NCBI GenBank assembly: GCA_005503165.1
Contig: SCNT01000004.1
Coordinates: forward strand, 93,999 to 157,998
Reading direction: 5' to 3'
DNA length: 64,000 nucleotides
From: Sphingomonadaceae bacterium 3R27E2-A
Lineage (GTDB): Bacteria; Pseudomonadota; Alphaproteobacteria; Sphingomonadales; Sphingomonadaceae
This document shows, one piece after another, positions 8,279-17,730 of the stretch. Under the pieces are notes generated by a model. That model worked only from the letters and a program-made list of their open reading frames with translations. It searched no databases and was not told the origin of the DNA. Position 1 is the first letter of the stretch; each line of letters begins with the position of its first letter. The translations under genes and the position numbers were made by a program.

Positions 8279-8737
8279 ATGAAGAAGTTCGCAGTTGCAG
8301 CCGCTCTCCTCTCGGCCGTCGTTGCCACCCCGTCGTTCGCTGCCGAAGGCGGCGAAGGCCGCGTCGAAGTTCGCGGTGGCCTGATCACCGGCAACGGCAT
8401 CGACGAAGGCACGCTCGGCCTCGCGGCAGGCTATGATTTCGACCTCGGCGACACCGCGTTCCTCGGCGCCGAAGTCGCCGGCGACAAGGTCCTCGTCGAT
8501 GGCGCGGACGTCCAGTTCTCGGCCGGTGGCCGCATCGGCGCCAAGCTCGGCGAAAACGGCAAGCTGTACGCCACCGGCGGTTACACCTTCAGCGACATCG
8601 ACGATCCCTATGTCGGCGCCGGCTACCAGCACAAGTTCGGCTCGAACGTGTACGGCAAGGTCGAATATCGCCACCAGTTCATCGGCAACTTCGGCGACTT
8701 CGACAGCTTCGTCGCGGGCGTCGGCTTCGCTTTCTGA
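8279..8737 (+). CDS. Small outer-membrane beta-barrel protein
   Basis: A 152-residue protein with a clear signal peptide (MKKFAVAAALLSAVVATPSFA, cleavage before AEGG). The mature part alternates short amphipathic strands rich in Gly, Tyr and Phe (GLAAGYDFDLG, LYATGGYTFSDID, YVGAGYQHKFGSNVYGKVEYRH) and ends in Phe, as expected for insertion by the Bam complex. It matches the eight-stranded outer-membrane beta-barrel group (OmpA-N/Omp25-like). Codon use is strongly biased to a few codons, the ribosome site AAAGGA is good, and an intrinsic terminator follows, all fitting high expression. No specific transport role can be assigned. Confidence 0.88.
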   Translation: MKKFAVAAALLSAVVATPSFAAEGGEGRVEVRGGLITGNGIDEGTLGLAAGYDFDLGDTAFLGAEVAGDKVLVDGADVQFSAGGRIGAKLGENGKLYATGGYTFSDIDDPYVGAGYQHKFGSNVYGKVEYRHQFIGNFGDFDSFVAGVGFAF

Positions 8738-8760
8738 TCCTTCGGGCAGAAAGGAACAGG

Positions 8761-8791
8761 AAAAGGGCGGTCCGCAAGGGCCGCCCTTTTT
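8761..8791 (+). terminator. Intrinsic terminator of beta-barrel gene
   Basis: AAAAGGGCGG and its complement CCGCCCTTTT form a 10 bp stem with a 10-base loop, ending in a T run, 23 bases after the stop. A classical rho-independent terminator. Confidence 0.85.
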
Positions 8792-8844
8792 CGTTGGGGG
8801 AACGGCGGGCAACGGGCGTTTGCGGTCAAGCCGACCTATAAATC

Positions 8845-8923
8845 CCGTTCGTGTCGAGCGAAGTCGAGACACGCCGAGTTGGCGCGCGCCTTCACGTGTC
8901 TCGACTTCGCTCGACACGAACGG
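8845..8923. repeat. REP-like palindromic element, copy 1
   Basis: Perfect 29 bp inverted arms starting CCGTTCGTGTCGAGCGAAGT and a 21-base loop. One of four copies in the window (others at 11273, 13879 and 62255). It lies between the beta-barrel gene and the MOSC gene. Confidence 0.92.
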
Positions 8924-9006
8924 AAAATAGGGGACCGTCGGGAAACCAGCCCAAAGGCCGACGCGCCACCTTCCTGCATCGCCGCCGAATCGCTAAGCCC
9001 TCCCCG

Positions 9007-9654
9007 ATGCCCATCGCCATCGACGCCATCCTCACCGGCAAGGCGCGCCGCTTTCGCGGCGACGAGACCAGCGCCATCGCCAAGACCCCCGTGGCGGGAC
9101 CGCAACGCGTCGGTATCCTCGGCCTCGCCGGCGACGAGCAGGCCGACCTCAGCGTGCATGGCGGCACCGACAAGGCCATCCACCATTATCCGCGCGACCA
9201 TTATGGCTGGTGGGCCGAGACGCTCGCCGGGCACGCGCTGCTCGATACCCCCGGCGCGTTCGGCGAGAATGTGTCGACCGCAGGGCTGGTCGAAAGCGAG
9301 GCGTGCATCGGCGACCGCTACCGCCTCGGCAGCGCGCTGGTCGAGATCAGCCAGGGGCGCCAGCCGTGCTGGAAGCTGGGGCACCGTTTCGGGGTCGCCA
9401 CCGTCCCCGCGACGGTGGTCGAGACGCGGCGCAGCGGCTGGTACTACCGGGTGATCGAGGAAGGCGCCGTGGCGGCGGGCGACAGCCTCGAACTGATCGA
9501 GCGGCCCTTGCCCGAATGGAGCGTCGAGCGCGTGTTCGGCCTGCTGATCGGCGGTGCGGGCAAGCACGAACCCGCCGCGCTGCGCGATCTCGCGAACATG
9601 GATGCGCTCGCCGCGACCTGGCGCGTGCGGGCAGAAAAGCTACTCGGCAATTGA
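9007..9654 (+). CDS. MOSC domain protein, YiiM-like
   Basis: A 215-residue protein. The MOSC core has DEQADLSVHGGTDKAIHHYPRDHY, the signature of YiiM-type proteins, followed by GAFGENVSTAG and the cysteine segment QGRQPCWKLGHRF, which holds the conserved MOSC Cys that binds the molybdenum cofactor sulfur. A C-terminal three-helix (3-alpha) segment follows (VERVFGLLIGG onward). YiiM in E. coli reduces N-hydroxylated purines using Moco, so detoxification is the likely role by family. The ATG at 9007 is the first that fits the family; longer readings start inside the repeat element. The stop overlaps the start of a bipartite repeat. Confidence 0.9.
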   Translation: MPIAIDAILTGKARRFRGDETSAIAKTPVAGPQRVGILGLAGDEQADLSVHGGTDKAIHHYPRDHYGWWAETLAGHALLDTPGAFGENVSTAGLVESEACIGDRYRLGSALVEISQGRQPCWKLGHRFGVATVPATVVETRRSGWYYRVIEEGAVAAGDSLELIERPLPEWSVERVFGLLIGGAGKHEPAALRDLANMDALAATWRVRAEKLLGN

Positions 9655-9820
9655 TCCTCCCTGTGGCCGCAGGCCATGGGGAGGTGGCAGCGTCGCAGCC
9701 GCTGACGGAGGGGCATTGGCGCTACCGTCGCAAGCCGCTCCACCATTCGCTTCGCGAACGGTCCCGCTGGCGCTGCGCGCCGTCTGCGACTCCCCCATGG
9801 CCTGCGGCCACAGGGAGGAT
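9654..9820. repeat. Bipartite palindromic repeat, copy A
   Basis: Terminal arms ATCCTCCCTG...CATGGGGAG and the complement CTCCCCCATGG...CAGGGAGGAT enclose about 100 bases with internal self-complementarity. It exactly fills the gap between the MOSC stop and the esterase stop. Its ends match copies B-E elsewhere; its interior diverges. Confidence 0.8.
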
Positions 9821-10533
9821 TATTCCGCCCTTGGCAGTTCTTCCACGACCAGCGGCGCCAGCGCCTCCGCCATCACCTTCACCCCCTTGGCATTGGGATG
9901 GACATTGTCGCCGAGCATCAGCGCCTTGTTCGTCAACACATTGTCGAGGATGAAGGGATAGAGGCTCGCGTCATATTTGGCCGCAAGTTCGGGATAGATG
10001 GGGTTGAACTTCGCGGCATAATCGGCGCCGAGATTGGGCGCGGCGACCATGCCGGTGAGCACCACCGGGATGTCGCGCTTACTGAGTTCGGCGAGCATCG
10101 CGTCGAGGTTCGCCCGCGTCTGCGCCGCGTCGATCCCGCGCAGCATGTCATTGCCGCCGAGGCCGAGCAGGACGAGCGCGGGCTTCACCTTGGCATTGTC
10201 GAGCACGAAACCCAGCCGCTGGCGCCCCGCCGCGGTGGTGTCGCCCGAGACGCCCGCATTCTGCACCCGCGCGACCACGCCGTCGGCGGCGAGCGCGGCC
10301 TGCAATTGCGGCGCGAGGCCTTCCTTCGGGCCGAGCTGGTAACCCGCATAGAGGCTGTCGCCGAAGGCGATGACGAGCGGGGCGTCGGCGGGGACTGCGG
10401 CGGCCTTGGTCGAAGGCTCCGCCTCTTTCGTCGAAGTCGCGCCATTTTCCGCCGTTCCGCACGCGGCGAGCGGTTGGCAAAGCGCGACCACGCAACCATA
10501 TACCAGAAACGAGCGCCATCCGGCCTTGATCAT
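9820..10533 (-). CDS. SGNH/GDSL arylesterase, TesA-like lipoprotein
   Basis: A 237-residue lipoprotein: signal segment with lipobox PLAAC, acylated Cys25. The SGNH blocks are present: GDS (Ser60) in IAFGDSLYAGYQ, Gly in block II (NAGVSGDTT), GGND (Asn128), and the C-terminal DNVHPN with catalytic Asp and His. The family hydrolyses acyl and aryl esters and thioesters; E. coli TesA is the model. The ATG at 10533 gives a proper lipoprotein signal. Only 16 bases separate it from the divergent ABC ATPase gene. E. coli tesA is likewise divergent from ybbA-ybbP, so the arrangement is conserved. Confidence 0.92.
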   Translation of the reverse strand: MIKAGWRSFLVYGCVVALCQPLAACGTAENGATSTKEAEPSTKAAAVPADAPLVIAFGDSLYAGYQLGPKEGLAPQLQAALAADGVVARVQNAGVSGDTTAAGRQRLGFVLDNAKVKPALVLLGLGGNDMLRGIDAAQTRANLDAMLAELSKRDIPVVLTGMVAAPNLGADYAAKFNPIYPELAAKYDASLYPFILDNVLTNKALMLGDNVHPNAKGVKVMAEALAPLVVEELPRAE

Positions 10534-10549
10534 ACCAAAGGGTCCCTTC

Positions 10550-11269
10550 TTGACCGAACCTTTCCGACCGCCGGCCGACGCCGCGATCGCCGCCCGCAAT
10601 GTGACGCTCACGCTCGGCACCGACAAGGCCCCCGTCGAAATATTGCGCGGCATCGACCTCAGCGTCGCCGCGGGCGAATCGGTCGCTTTGCTCGGGCCCT
10701 CGGGGTCGGGCAAAAGTTCGCTGATGGCGGTGCTCGCGGGGCTCGAACGCGCGAGCGGCGGGACGATCCACGTCGCGGGGACCGACTTCACCACACTCGA
10801 CGAGGACGGCCTCGCGCGCGCGCGGCGGGGGCGGATCGGCATCGTGCTGCAGGCTTTCCACCTGCTGCCGACGATGACCGCGCTCGAAAATGTCGCGGTG
10901 CCGCTCGAGCTGGCGGGCCACGCCGATCCCTTCGGGCGTGCCGCCGCCGAACTGGAAGCGGTCGGGCTCGACCACCGCCTGACCCATTATCCCGCGCAGC
11001 TGTCGGGCGGCGAGCAACAGCGTGTGGCGATCGCGCGCGCGATGGCCGGCGAGCCCGCGATCCTGTTCGCCGACGAGCCGACCGGCAATCTCGACACTGC
11101 GACCGGCCATGCGATCGTCGACCTATTGTTCTCGCGCGGCAAGGCGCTGGGCGCGACCTTGCTGGTCATCACCCACGACCCCGACCTCGCCGAGCATTGC
11201 GACCGGGTGCTGGTGATGCACGACGGGCGGATCGACGAGGAACGCAAGGGCAAGCGAAATGTCGCTTAA
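10550..11269 (+). CDS. ABC transporter ATP-binding protein, YbbA/LolD-like
   Basis: A 239-residue ATPase. Walker A GPSGSGKSS is at residues 49-57, Q-loop at VLQAFHLLPTMTA, signature LSGGEQQR, Walker B AILFADEPTGNLD and the switch His in VITHDPD. It is a MacB/LolD-type ATPase partnered with the large permease downstream. The best start is TTG at 10550, since no in-frame ATG lies between the divergent esterase start and Walker A; further upstream starts would read through the esterase gene. The permease gene follows after a REP element. By analogy with YbbA/YbbP the complex may handle envelope lipids or esters, which is not proven. Confidence 0.9.
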   Translation: MTEPFRPPADAAIAARNVTLTLGTDKAPVEILRGIDLSVAAGESVALLGPSGSGKSSLMAVLAGLERASGGTIHVAGTDFTTLDEDGLARARRGRIGIVLQAFHLLPTMTALENVAVPLELAGHADPFGRAAAELEAVGLDHRLTHYPAQLSGGEQQRVAIARAMAGEPAILFADEPTGNLDTATGHAIVDLLFSRGKALGATLLVITHDPDLAEHCDRVLVMHDGRIDEERKGKRNVA

Positions 11270-11272
11270 AAC

Positions 11273-11351
11273 CCGTTCGTGTCGAGCGAAGTCGAAACAC
11301 GCCGAGTTCGTGCTTGCCTTCCCGTGTCTCGACTTCGCTCGACATGAACGG
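11273..11351. repeat. REP-like palindromic element, copy 2, inside an operon
   Basis: 79 bp with arms matching copy 1 apart from a few changes (GTCGAAACAC in the left arm, GACATGAACGG in the right). It lies between the ABC ATPase stop and the permease start, directly upstream of the permease ribosome site. Confidence 0.92.
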
Positions 11352-11371
11352 AAATGGGGAGCGCGCGGCTG

Positions 11372-13873
11372 ATGCTCCCGCTTGCTTCGCTCTGGCGCAT
11401 CGCAAGGCGCGACCTTGCGACGCGTATCCGCGGGCTGAGATTGCTGGCGGTGTGCCTGTTCCTCGGCGTCGCGACGCTCGCCGCGATCGGCAGCCTGACG
11501 CGCGGGATCACCTCCGAGCTCGAGACGCGCGGGCAGACGATCCTCGGCGGCGACATCGAATTCGCCCTGCCGCAGCGGCAGGCGAGCGATGCCGAGATGG
11601 CGGCGTTTCGCGGCGCGGGCCAGACGTCGGCGACGGTGCGCATGCGCGCGATGGCCAACGATCCCGACGGCGAGGCTCTGCTGTCCGAGCTGAAGGCGGT
11701 CGATGGCGCCTATCCGCTCTACGGCACGATGCGGCTGGAGAGCGGCGTGCGGCGCGGGCCACCGCCGGCGGGGGCGATCTGGATCGGCGCCGATCTCGCC
11801 TCGCGGCTCCAGCTCGAGGTCGGCGAGCGGGTGAAGTTCGGCGAAAAAGCGTTCCTTATCGACGGCATCATCGCCGAAGAGCCCGACCGGCTGGGCGAAG
11901 GTTTCACGCTGGGGCCGGTAGCGATCATCGGGCTCGGCGATCTGGCAGCGACGAAGCTGATCCAGCCGGGCAGTCTCTACGAAAGCAAGTACCGCGTCCG
12001 CCTGCAGGGCAGCGCCGATCCCGGGGCGGTCGGCAAGGCGCTGACCGAGCAATTCCCCGAAGCGGGGTGGGAGATCACCGACCGCAGCAACGGCGCGCCG
12101 GGGACGCGGCGTTTCATCGAGCGCATGGGGCAGTTCCTGTCGCTCGTCGGGCTCGCGGCGCTGGTGATCGCGGGCATCGGCGTCGGCAACGGCGTCGCTT
12201 CCTATCTCGCGGGCAAGCGCCCCGGGCTGGCGACGCTGAAGGTGCTCGGTGCCGACAGCGCCACGGTGATGCGCATCTATGGCTTGCAGATCCTTGCGGT
12301 CGCGGCGGCGTCGATCTTCGCGGGCCTCGTCGTCGGCGCGCTCGCGCCCGCGGCGATTTCGGCGATCGCCGGCGATGTGCTGCCAGTGAAACCGGGCGTC
12401 GCCATCTATCCGCTGCCGCTGGCGATCAGCGCGGCGTACGGCCTGCTCATCGCCATCGCCTTTGCCCTGCCCCCGCTCGCCGCGACGCGGCGCGTGCCCG
12501 CGGCGGGGCTGTTCCGTGCGACGATCGACGGCGCCGGACGGCCCGAGAAACGGACCATCCTTGCGGTCGGCGTGGCGCTCGCGGCGATCGTCGCGCTCGC
12601 AGTCGGCACCGCGCGCGAGCCGCTCTTCGCGCTGGGCTTCGTCGGCGCGGCGGCGGGGCTGTTGTTGCTGCTCGTCGGCATCGGCTGGCTGGTGCGCAAG
12701 GGCGCGAGCCTCGTCCCGCGGCCGAAACAGCCGCTGCTGCGGCTCGCGGTCGCGAACCTCCACCGCCCGGGCGCGGCGACGGGCGCGCTGGTCGTCGCGC
12801 TGGGGCTCGGCCTCACGCTGTTCGTGACGCTCGCGGCGATCCAGACGAGCATCACCGCCGAAATCTCGCGCACCGTACCGCAGCGCGCGCCGAGCTTCTT
12901 CGTGCTCGACATCCCGCGCGATGGCGCCGCGCAATTCCGGTCGATGGTCACCAGGGCCGCGCCCGACGCCGACATCAACCTGATCCCGGCGCTGCGCGGC
13001 AGCGTGACCGAATTCGCCGGCCAGCGCGTCGACGAGCTCGAGCAATTGCCCGAGGGCGCGTGGGTGCTGCGCGGCGACCGCGGACTGACCTATAGCCCTT
13101 CCCTCCCCAATGGCAGCGAGCTGACCGCCGGGAGCTGGTGGGCCGCCGACTACAAGGGCCCGCCGCTCGTCAGTGTGGAGCAGGAGGTCGCGACCTCGCT
13201 CGGCCTCAGGATCGGCGATACGCTGTCGGTCAATGTGCTGGGGGTCGAGGTGCAGGGCAAGGTCGCGTCCTTCCGCACCGTCGAATGGGACAATTTCGGG
13301 CTCAACTATGTGCTCGTCTTCTCGCCGGGCAGCTTCGACGCGGCGCCGCACAACATGGTCGCGACCGTCGCGGTGCCGCCAGCCGCCGAAGCCGAACTCG
13401 CGCGCAGCATCCCGCGCGCCTTTCCCTCCGCGTCGCTGATCGCGGTGCGCGACGTGATCGGGCAGGTCACGACCTTGCTCACCCAGATGAGCCAGGCGAT
13501 CGCCGCGGCGGCGAGCATCGCGATCCTCGCCGGCATTGCGGTGCTGATCGGCGCGATCGCGGCGAGCCGCGAGCGGCGCGTCTACGACAGCGTGATCCTG
13601 AAGCTGCTCGGCGCGACGCGCGGGCAGATATTGGGCGCACAGGGCCTCGAATATGCGGTGCTCGCGCTGATCCTCGCCGCGCTGGCGCTCGGGCTGGGGC
13701 TCGGCGCGGGCTGGTATGTGGTGACGCAGATCTTCGACTTCGGCTTTGCGCCCGACCCGGTCATCGTCGGCATGACCCTGCTCGGCGGCGCCGGGTTGGC
13801 GTTCCTGATCGGGATTGCCGGAAGCTGGCCGCTGCTGTCGGTGCGCCCCGCGAGCGCGCTGCGCAGCCTGTAA
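11372..13873 (+). CDS. FtsX-like ABC transporter permease, YbbP family
   Basis: About 833 residues. One N-terminal membrane helix (LAVCLFLGVATLAAIG) is followed by a large periplasmic domain, then two FtsX cores separated by a second periplasmic region; about ten membrane helices in all. Two periplasmic domains and duplicated FtsX modules are typical of YbbP. I prefer the ATG at 11372 because GGGGAG lies about 9 bases upstream; an in-frame ATG at 11354 would add six residues and sits right at the REP element edge. It partners the ATPase immediately upstream. The 3' end faces the TauE/SafE gene, with REP copy 3 in between. Confidence 0.9.
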   Translation: MLPLASLWRIARRDLATRIRGLRLLAVCLFLGVATLAAIGSLTRGITSELETRGQTILGGDIEFALPQRQASDAEMAAFRGAGQTSATVRMRAMANDPDGEALLSELKAVDGAYPLYGTMRLESGVRRGPPPAGAIWIGADLASRLQLEVGERVKFGEKAFLIDGIIAEEPDRLGEGFTLGPVAIIGLGDLAATKLIQPGSLYESKYRVRLQGSADPGAVGKALTEQFPEAGWEITDRSNGAPGTRRFIERMGQFLSLVGLAALVIAGIGVGNGVASYLAGKRPGLATLKVLGADSATVMRIYGLQILAVAAASIFAGLVVGALAPAAISAIAGDVLPVKPGVAIYPLPLAISAAYGLLIAIAFALPPLAATRRVPAAGLFRATIDGAGRPEKRTILAVGVALAAIVALAVGTAREPLFALGFVGAAAGLLLLLVGIGWLVRKGASLVPRPKQPLLRLAVANLHRPGAATGALVVALGLGLTLFVTLAAIQTSITAEISRTVPQRAPSFFVLDIPRDGAAQFRSMVTRAAPDADINLIPALRGSVTEFAGQRVDELEQLPEGAWVLRGDRGLTYSPSLPNGSELTAGSWWAADYKGPPLVSVEQEVATSLGLRIGDTLSVNVLGVEVQGKVASFRTVEWDNFGLNYVLVFSPGSFDAAPHNMVATVAVPPAAEAELARSIPRAFPSASLIAVRDVIGQVTTLLTQMSQAIAAAASIAILAGIAVLIGAIAASRERRVYDSVILKLLGATRGQILGAQGLEYAVLALILAALALGLGLGAGWYVVTQIFDFGFAPDPVIVGMTLLGGAGLAFLIGIAGSWPLLSVRPASALRSL

Positions 13874-13878
13874 AAAAC

Positions 13879-13951
13879 CCTTCGCATCGAGTGAAGTCGA
13901 GATGCGTCTGGCACGGCGCCGGCCCGCCTCGACTTCGCTCGACACGAACGG
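13879..13951. repeat. REP-like palindromic element, copy 3 (degenerate)
   Basis: 73 bp between two convergent genes. The right arm matches the family exactly (TCGACTTCGCTCGACACGAA) while the left arm has several changes (CATCGAGTGAAGTCGAGATG). Confidence 0.82.
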
Positions 13952-13959
13952 ACGAAGCG

Positions 13960-14721
13960 TCAGTTCAGCAACCGCACCACCGCCGAGACGGCCGCCAGCC
14001 CCAGCACGGCGGCGACCGTCGCCTGCCATACGTGCGCGGGGACGCGGCCGAAGTGGCGGGCGCCGACCCAGTTGCCCAGCAACATCGGCGGGAAGAGGAT
14101 CAGCGCGATCAGGAACAGTTTCCACGTCGCGATGCCGACCCACAGCGCCGCAAGCGTCCCCGCGATCGCGGTCGCGAAGAAGATCAGCAGCATCGACGCG
14201 CGCGCGACCTTGGGATCGAGCGAGCGGCGGAGGTAGAAGGGCACGACCGGCGGCCCCGGCATGGCGGCAAAACCGGTGAGAATGCCCGACGCGAAGCCCG
14301 TGCCCGCCACCGCCGCGCGCGTCGGCCGGTGCCCGTCGGGATGCTTAGGAAGCAATACCGCGACGAAGGCGACCACGGCCGCAAGCGTGATGAGCAGCCG
14401 CGCGACGTCGGACGGCGTCGCATCGAGCGCGGCCATGCCGAGCGGGGTCGTGACCATCGCGAGCAAGGCGATCGGGACCGCGGTCGGGCGGTCGGCATCG
14501 GCGAGGATGATGCGGATACCCACGGGGCCGATCAGGAGCTGGAGCAATATGCCGAGCACCACCGCCTCCTCGGGGCTGATGATCAGCCCGAGCAAGGGCA
14601 CGAGGATGATCGCCATGCCGAACCCCGTCAGCCCGCGCACATAGGCCGCGCCGAAGGTCATCGCCGCGGCGCCGGCGAGCGTAAACGGCGCGATGCCGAC
14701 GAGTTGCTGAACACCGTTCAC
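13960..14721 (-). CDS. TSUP family permease (TauE/SafE)
   Basis: A 253-residue membrane protein with about eight hydrophobic helices arranged as the internal duplication of the TauE/SafE family. Family-like segments are YVRGLTGFGMAIILVPLL at the N-terminus and GFASGILTGFAAMPGPPVV in the second half. The family exports sulfite, sulfoacetate or related organosulfur anions; the substrate is not readable here. The GTG start at 14721 overlaps the stop of the metallophosphoesterase gene (GTGA), indicating translational coupling. Third gene of the thrS operon. Confidence 0.88.
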   Translation of the reverse strand: MNGVQQLVGIAPFTLAGAAAMTFGAAYVRGLTGFGMAIILVPLLGLIISPEEAVVLGILLQLLIGPVGIRIILADADRPTAVPIALLAMVTTPLGMAALDATPSDVARLLITLAAVVAFVAVLLPKHPDGHRPTRAAVAGTGFASGILTGFAAMPGPPVVPFYLRRSLDPKVARASMLLIFFATAIAGTLAALWVGIATWKLFLIALILFPPMLLGNWVGARHFGRVPAHVWQATVAAVLGLAAVSAVVRLLN

Positions 14722-15575
14722 CGCTTCGGCCCCAGCGTGACCAGCCACACATCGGGCGGCACGCCGTAGCGCAGCGGCAGGATGCTGGTGCCGAGCCCGG
14801 CGCCGACGAACAGCCGCTGCGACCCGTCGGTCATGTCGCCGCAGGCGAAGCGGTCGCCATAGGCCGAGGCATAGCTGAGCGCGCCTACCAGCGGCAGCGC
14901 GATCTGGCCGCAATGGGTGTGGCCCGCGAACACCGCGTCGACCGGCGCGGGCAGGTCGGGGACGATGTCGGGGCTGTGCGTCGTCAGGATGCGCGGGCCG
15001 GGGCCGAGCGCGCCCATCGCGGCGTAGGTCCGCGCCAGATTGTCGTGGTTGGTGACCTCGTCGTCGACCCCGCCGACGATCAAAGGCCCGCGCCGTACGG
15101 CCTGGTTGCGCAGCACGGTGACCCCCGCCGCCTTCATGCCTTTCGCAATCGGTTCGGGCTGGAACCAGTAATCATGGTTCCCCAGCACCGCGATCACGCC
15201 GTAAGTGGCCTTCGCTTCGGCAAAGGGCGCGGTCAGTTCGGCGGCCGAATAGTGGCGCGTCGCCAGCATCTTGCCGCTGTGGAAGTCGCCCGCGAGCAGG
15301 ATCAGGTCGGGCTTCAGTTCGTTCAAGCGGCGCAGGATCGCCGCCAGCCGCTCGGGCGGCATGTCGGGGCCCGCGACATGCGTGTCGGAGACGAGCAGCA
15401 CGCGCATCGGCGGCGCGCCCGCGGGCCAGTCGGCGAGTTCGACGCTCGCGCTGCGGACCACCGGATCGGCGCCTGCGTTCCACAGCCCGCGGCCGACCAG
15501 CAGCAGCCCGAGCAGGACCAGCAACAGCAGCCAGCGCCGCCACCCGCGGCGCGGCTTTGCTTCGTTCGCGCTCAA
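14718..15575 (-). CDS. Metallophosphoesterase (YkuE/YaeI-like)
   Basis: A 285-residue protein with one N-terminal membrane anchor ([18 protein letters not shown]). All metallophosphatase motifs are present in order: [28 protein letters not shown] and AGHTHCGQ. This pattern matches the YaeI/YkuE group of membrane-tethered phosphoesterases, some acting on lipid-linked sugars. The start is TTG at 15575, whose TTGA overlaps the thrS stop; upstream reading would run deep into thrS in another frame. The downstream permease overlaps it by GTGA. Substrate unknown. Confidence 0.92.
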   Translation of the reverse strand: MSANEAKPRRGWRRWLLLLVLLGLLLVGRGLWNAGADPVVRSASVELADWPAGAPPMRVLLVSDTHVAGPDMPPERLAAILRRLNELKPDLILLAGDFHSGKMLATRHYSAAELTAPFAEAKATYGVIAVLGNHDYWFQPEPIAKGMKAAGVTVLRNQAVRRGPLIVGGVDDEVTNHDNLARTYAAMGALGPGPRILTTHSPDIVPDLPAPVDAVFAGHTHCGQIALPLVGALSYASAYGDRFACGDMTDGSQRLFVGAGLGTSILPLRYGVPPDVWLVTLGPKR

Positions 15576-17572
15576 CCGCGCAGGTCGGGCGGGGTCGCCT
15601 CGCCCTTGAGCATCGCGATCGCCTCGGCGAGCTTCATGATGCGCTGCCCGTCCTGGCCGAGGGTGCGGATCGCGACCGTGCCTTCCTCGGCCTCGCGCTT
15701 GCCGACGACGAGCAGGTACGGGACCTTCTGCAGGCTGTGCTCGCGGACCTTGTAGTTGATCTTTTCGTTCCGCAGGTCGCTTTCGGCGCGGATGCCCGCG
15801 GCGGTGAGCTGCGCGAGCGCGTCCTTCGCATAATCGTCGGCGTCGCTGACGATCGTCGCAACCACCGCCTGCACGGGGGCGAGCCAGGTCGGGAAGCGGC
15901 CGGCGAAATGCTCGATCAATATGCCGATGAAGCGTTCGTAGCTGCCGAAGATCGCGCGGTGGAGCATCACCGGCCGATGTCGTTCGCCATCCTCGCCGAT
16001 ATACGACGCGTCGAGCCGGTCGGGGAGCACGCGGTCGGACTGGATCGTGCCGACCTGCCACGTCCGGCCAATCGCATCGGTCAGATGCCATTCGAGCTTG
16101 GGCGCATAGAAAGCGCCTTCGCCGGGCAGTTCCTCCCAGCCATATTGCTCGGACGCAAGCCCCGCCTCAATCACCGCGTTGCGCAGCTCATCCTCGGACT
16201 TGTCCCACATCTCTTCGGTGCCGAAGCGCTTTTCGGGACGCAGCGCGAGCTTGATCGCATAGCTGAAGCCGAAATCCTTGTAGATGCGGTCGGCGAGCGC
16301 GCAGAAATTGCGGACTTCCTCGACGATCTGATCTTCGCGGCAGAAGATATGCGCGTCGTCCTGCGTGAACTGGCGCACGCGCATCAGGCCGTGGAGCGCG
16401 CCGTGCGGCTCGTTGCGGTGGCAGCAGCCATTCTCGTAGAGGCGCAGCGGCAGGTCGCGATAGCTTTTCATCCCCTGGCGGAAGATCAGCACATGCGCCG
16501 GGCAGTTCATCGGCTTCAGCGCCATCCATTCGGCCTCGTCCGAAACGATCGGGCCTTCGTCCTCGGTGTTCGGGACCTCGTCGGGGATGACGAACATATT
16601 TTCGCGATATTTGCCCCAATGGCCCGACTGTTCCCACTGGCGCGCGTCCATGACCTGCGGCGTCTTGACCTCGCGATAGCCCGCAGCGTCGATCGCGCGG
16701 CGCATATAGGCCTCGAGCTCGCGCCACACGACGAAGCCATTGGGGTGCCAGAAGACCGAGCCATGCGCTTCCTGTTGCAGGTGGAACAGGTCCATGTCCT
16801 GCCCCAGCCGGCGATGGTCGCGCTTCGCGGCCTCTTCCAGCCGGACGAGATGGTCTGCAAGTTGCTTCTTGTTGAGCCAGCCGGTGCCATAGATGCGCGA
16901 CAGCTGCGCGTTCTTCTGGTCGCCGCGCCAATAGGCGCCCGAAACGCGCGTCAGCTTGAACGCCGCCGGGTCGAGCTTGCCCGTCGAGGCCAAGTGCGGC
17001 CCGCGGCACATGTCCATCCAGCCGTCACCCGAACGATAAACGGTCAGCTCCTCGCCCTCCGGCAGTTCATGCGCCCACTCGGCCTTGAAGCTCTCGCCAT
17101 CGGCCTGCCATTTGGCGATCAGCGCGTCGCGCTCCCACACTTCCCGCGTCAGGGGAAGGTCGGCGGCGATGATGCGGCGCATCTCCTCCTCGATCAGCGG
17201 GAGCTCGTCGTCGCGGAACGGGCCATGTTCGGCGGTCGGCGCGAAGTCGTAATAGAAGCCGTCGCCCGTCGAGGGGCCGAAGGTGATCTGGGTGCCCGGG
17301 AACAGGTTCTGCACCGCCTCCGCCAGCACATGCGCAAAGTCGTGGCGCACGAGTTCGAGCGCGTCGGCCTCGTCGCGGCTCGTGACCAGCGCGAGGTTGG
17401 TGTCCTCCTCCAGCGGGCGCATGATGTCGCGCAGTTCGCCGCCCACTTTCGCGGCTAGCGCGGCCTTGGCGAGGCCGGGTCCGATGTCGGCCGCGATCTC
17501 AGCCGGAGTAGTCCCGCGCGCGACTTCACGGGCAGAGCCATCGGGAAGGGTGACGCGGATCATCTGGGACAT
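15572..17572 (-). CDS. thrS: Threonyl-tRNA synthetase
   Basis: A 666-residue class II synthetase that charges tRNA-Thr. Domains in order: TGS ([10 protein letters not shown]), editing domain with [11 protein letters not shown] and a second His-rich site, catalytic core with the zinc-binding Cys in PMNCPAHVL, the motif [21 protein letters not shown], and a C-terminal anticodon-binding domain ([13 protein letters not shown] onward). The length is near the usual 640-660. ATG at 17572 (MSQMIR) was chosen; ATG at 17563 is the alternative. First gene of an operon with the phosphoesterase and permease. It is divergent from the merC gene. Confidence 0.97.
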   Translation of the reverse strand: MSQMIRVTLPDGSAREVARGTTPAEIAADIGPGLAKAALAAKVGGELRDIMRPLEEDTNLALVTSRDEADALELVRHDFAHVLAEAVQNLFPGTQITFGPSTGDGFYYDFAPTAEHGPFRDDELPLIEEEMRRIIAADLPLTREVWERDALIAKWQADGESFKAEWAHELPEGEELTVYRSGDGWMDMCRGPHLASTGKLDPAAFKLTRVSGAYWRGDQKNAQLSRIYGTGWLNKKQLADHLVRLEEAAKRDHRRLGQDMDLFHLQQEAHGSVFWHPNGFVVWRELEAYMRRAIDAAGYREVKTPQVMDARQWEQSGHWGKYRENMFVIPDEVPNTEDEGPIVSDEAEWMALKPMNCPAHVLIFRQGMKSYRDLPLRLYENGCCHRNEPHGALHGLMRVRQFTQDDAHIFCREDQIVEEVRNFCALADRIYKDFGFSYAIKLALRPEKRFGTEEMWDKSEDELRNAVIEAGLASEQYGWEELPGEGAFYAPKLEWHLTDAIGRTWQVGTIQSDRVLPDRLDASYIGEDGERHRPVMLHRAIFGSYERFIGILIEHFAGRFPTWLAPVQAVVATIVSDADDYAKDALAQLTAAGIRAESDLRNEKINYKVREHSLQKVPYLLVVGKREAEEGTVAIRTLGQDGQRIMKLAEAIAMLKGEATPPDLRG

Positions 17573-17676
17573 CGGGAAAATCGGCCTTTCTGGCGGGCTA
17601 AAACTGCGCCCCTTTGCCAGCATGCGATATGGGCGGCAAGGGGCGGATTGGCAACGGCAACGGCTTTCGCGCTTGC

Positions 17677-17695
17677 AATGATACAATGTATCATT
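17677..17695. promoter_or_regulatory. Zur-like palindrome upstream of MerC gene
   Basis: AATGATACA, one base, then TGTATCATT: perfect 9 bp arms in an AT-rich stretch, ending 35 bases before the merC start. It has the form of a Fur/Zur-family box, and MerC-domain genes in Sphingomonadales are often Zur-linked by recollection. Zur versus Fur is not settled. Confidence 0.6.
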
Positions 17696-17730
17696 ATCTG
17701 GGTACGCCATAGCCTCGCGAAAGTCCTTCC

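Noticed and set aside
9898..13095. Open reading frame of over 1000 codons covering the esterase and ABC genes
   Set aside because: It runs antisense to the esterase and out of frame through the ABC genes; composition is Arg-rich shadow sequence.
8845..13951. Closely spaced repeats as a CRISPR array
   Set aside because: Copies are 79 bp palindromes kilobases apart with genes in between; no spacers and no cas genes.
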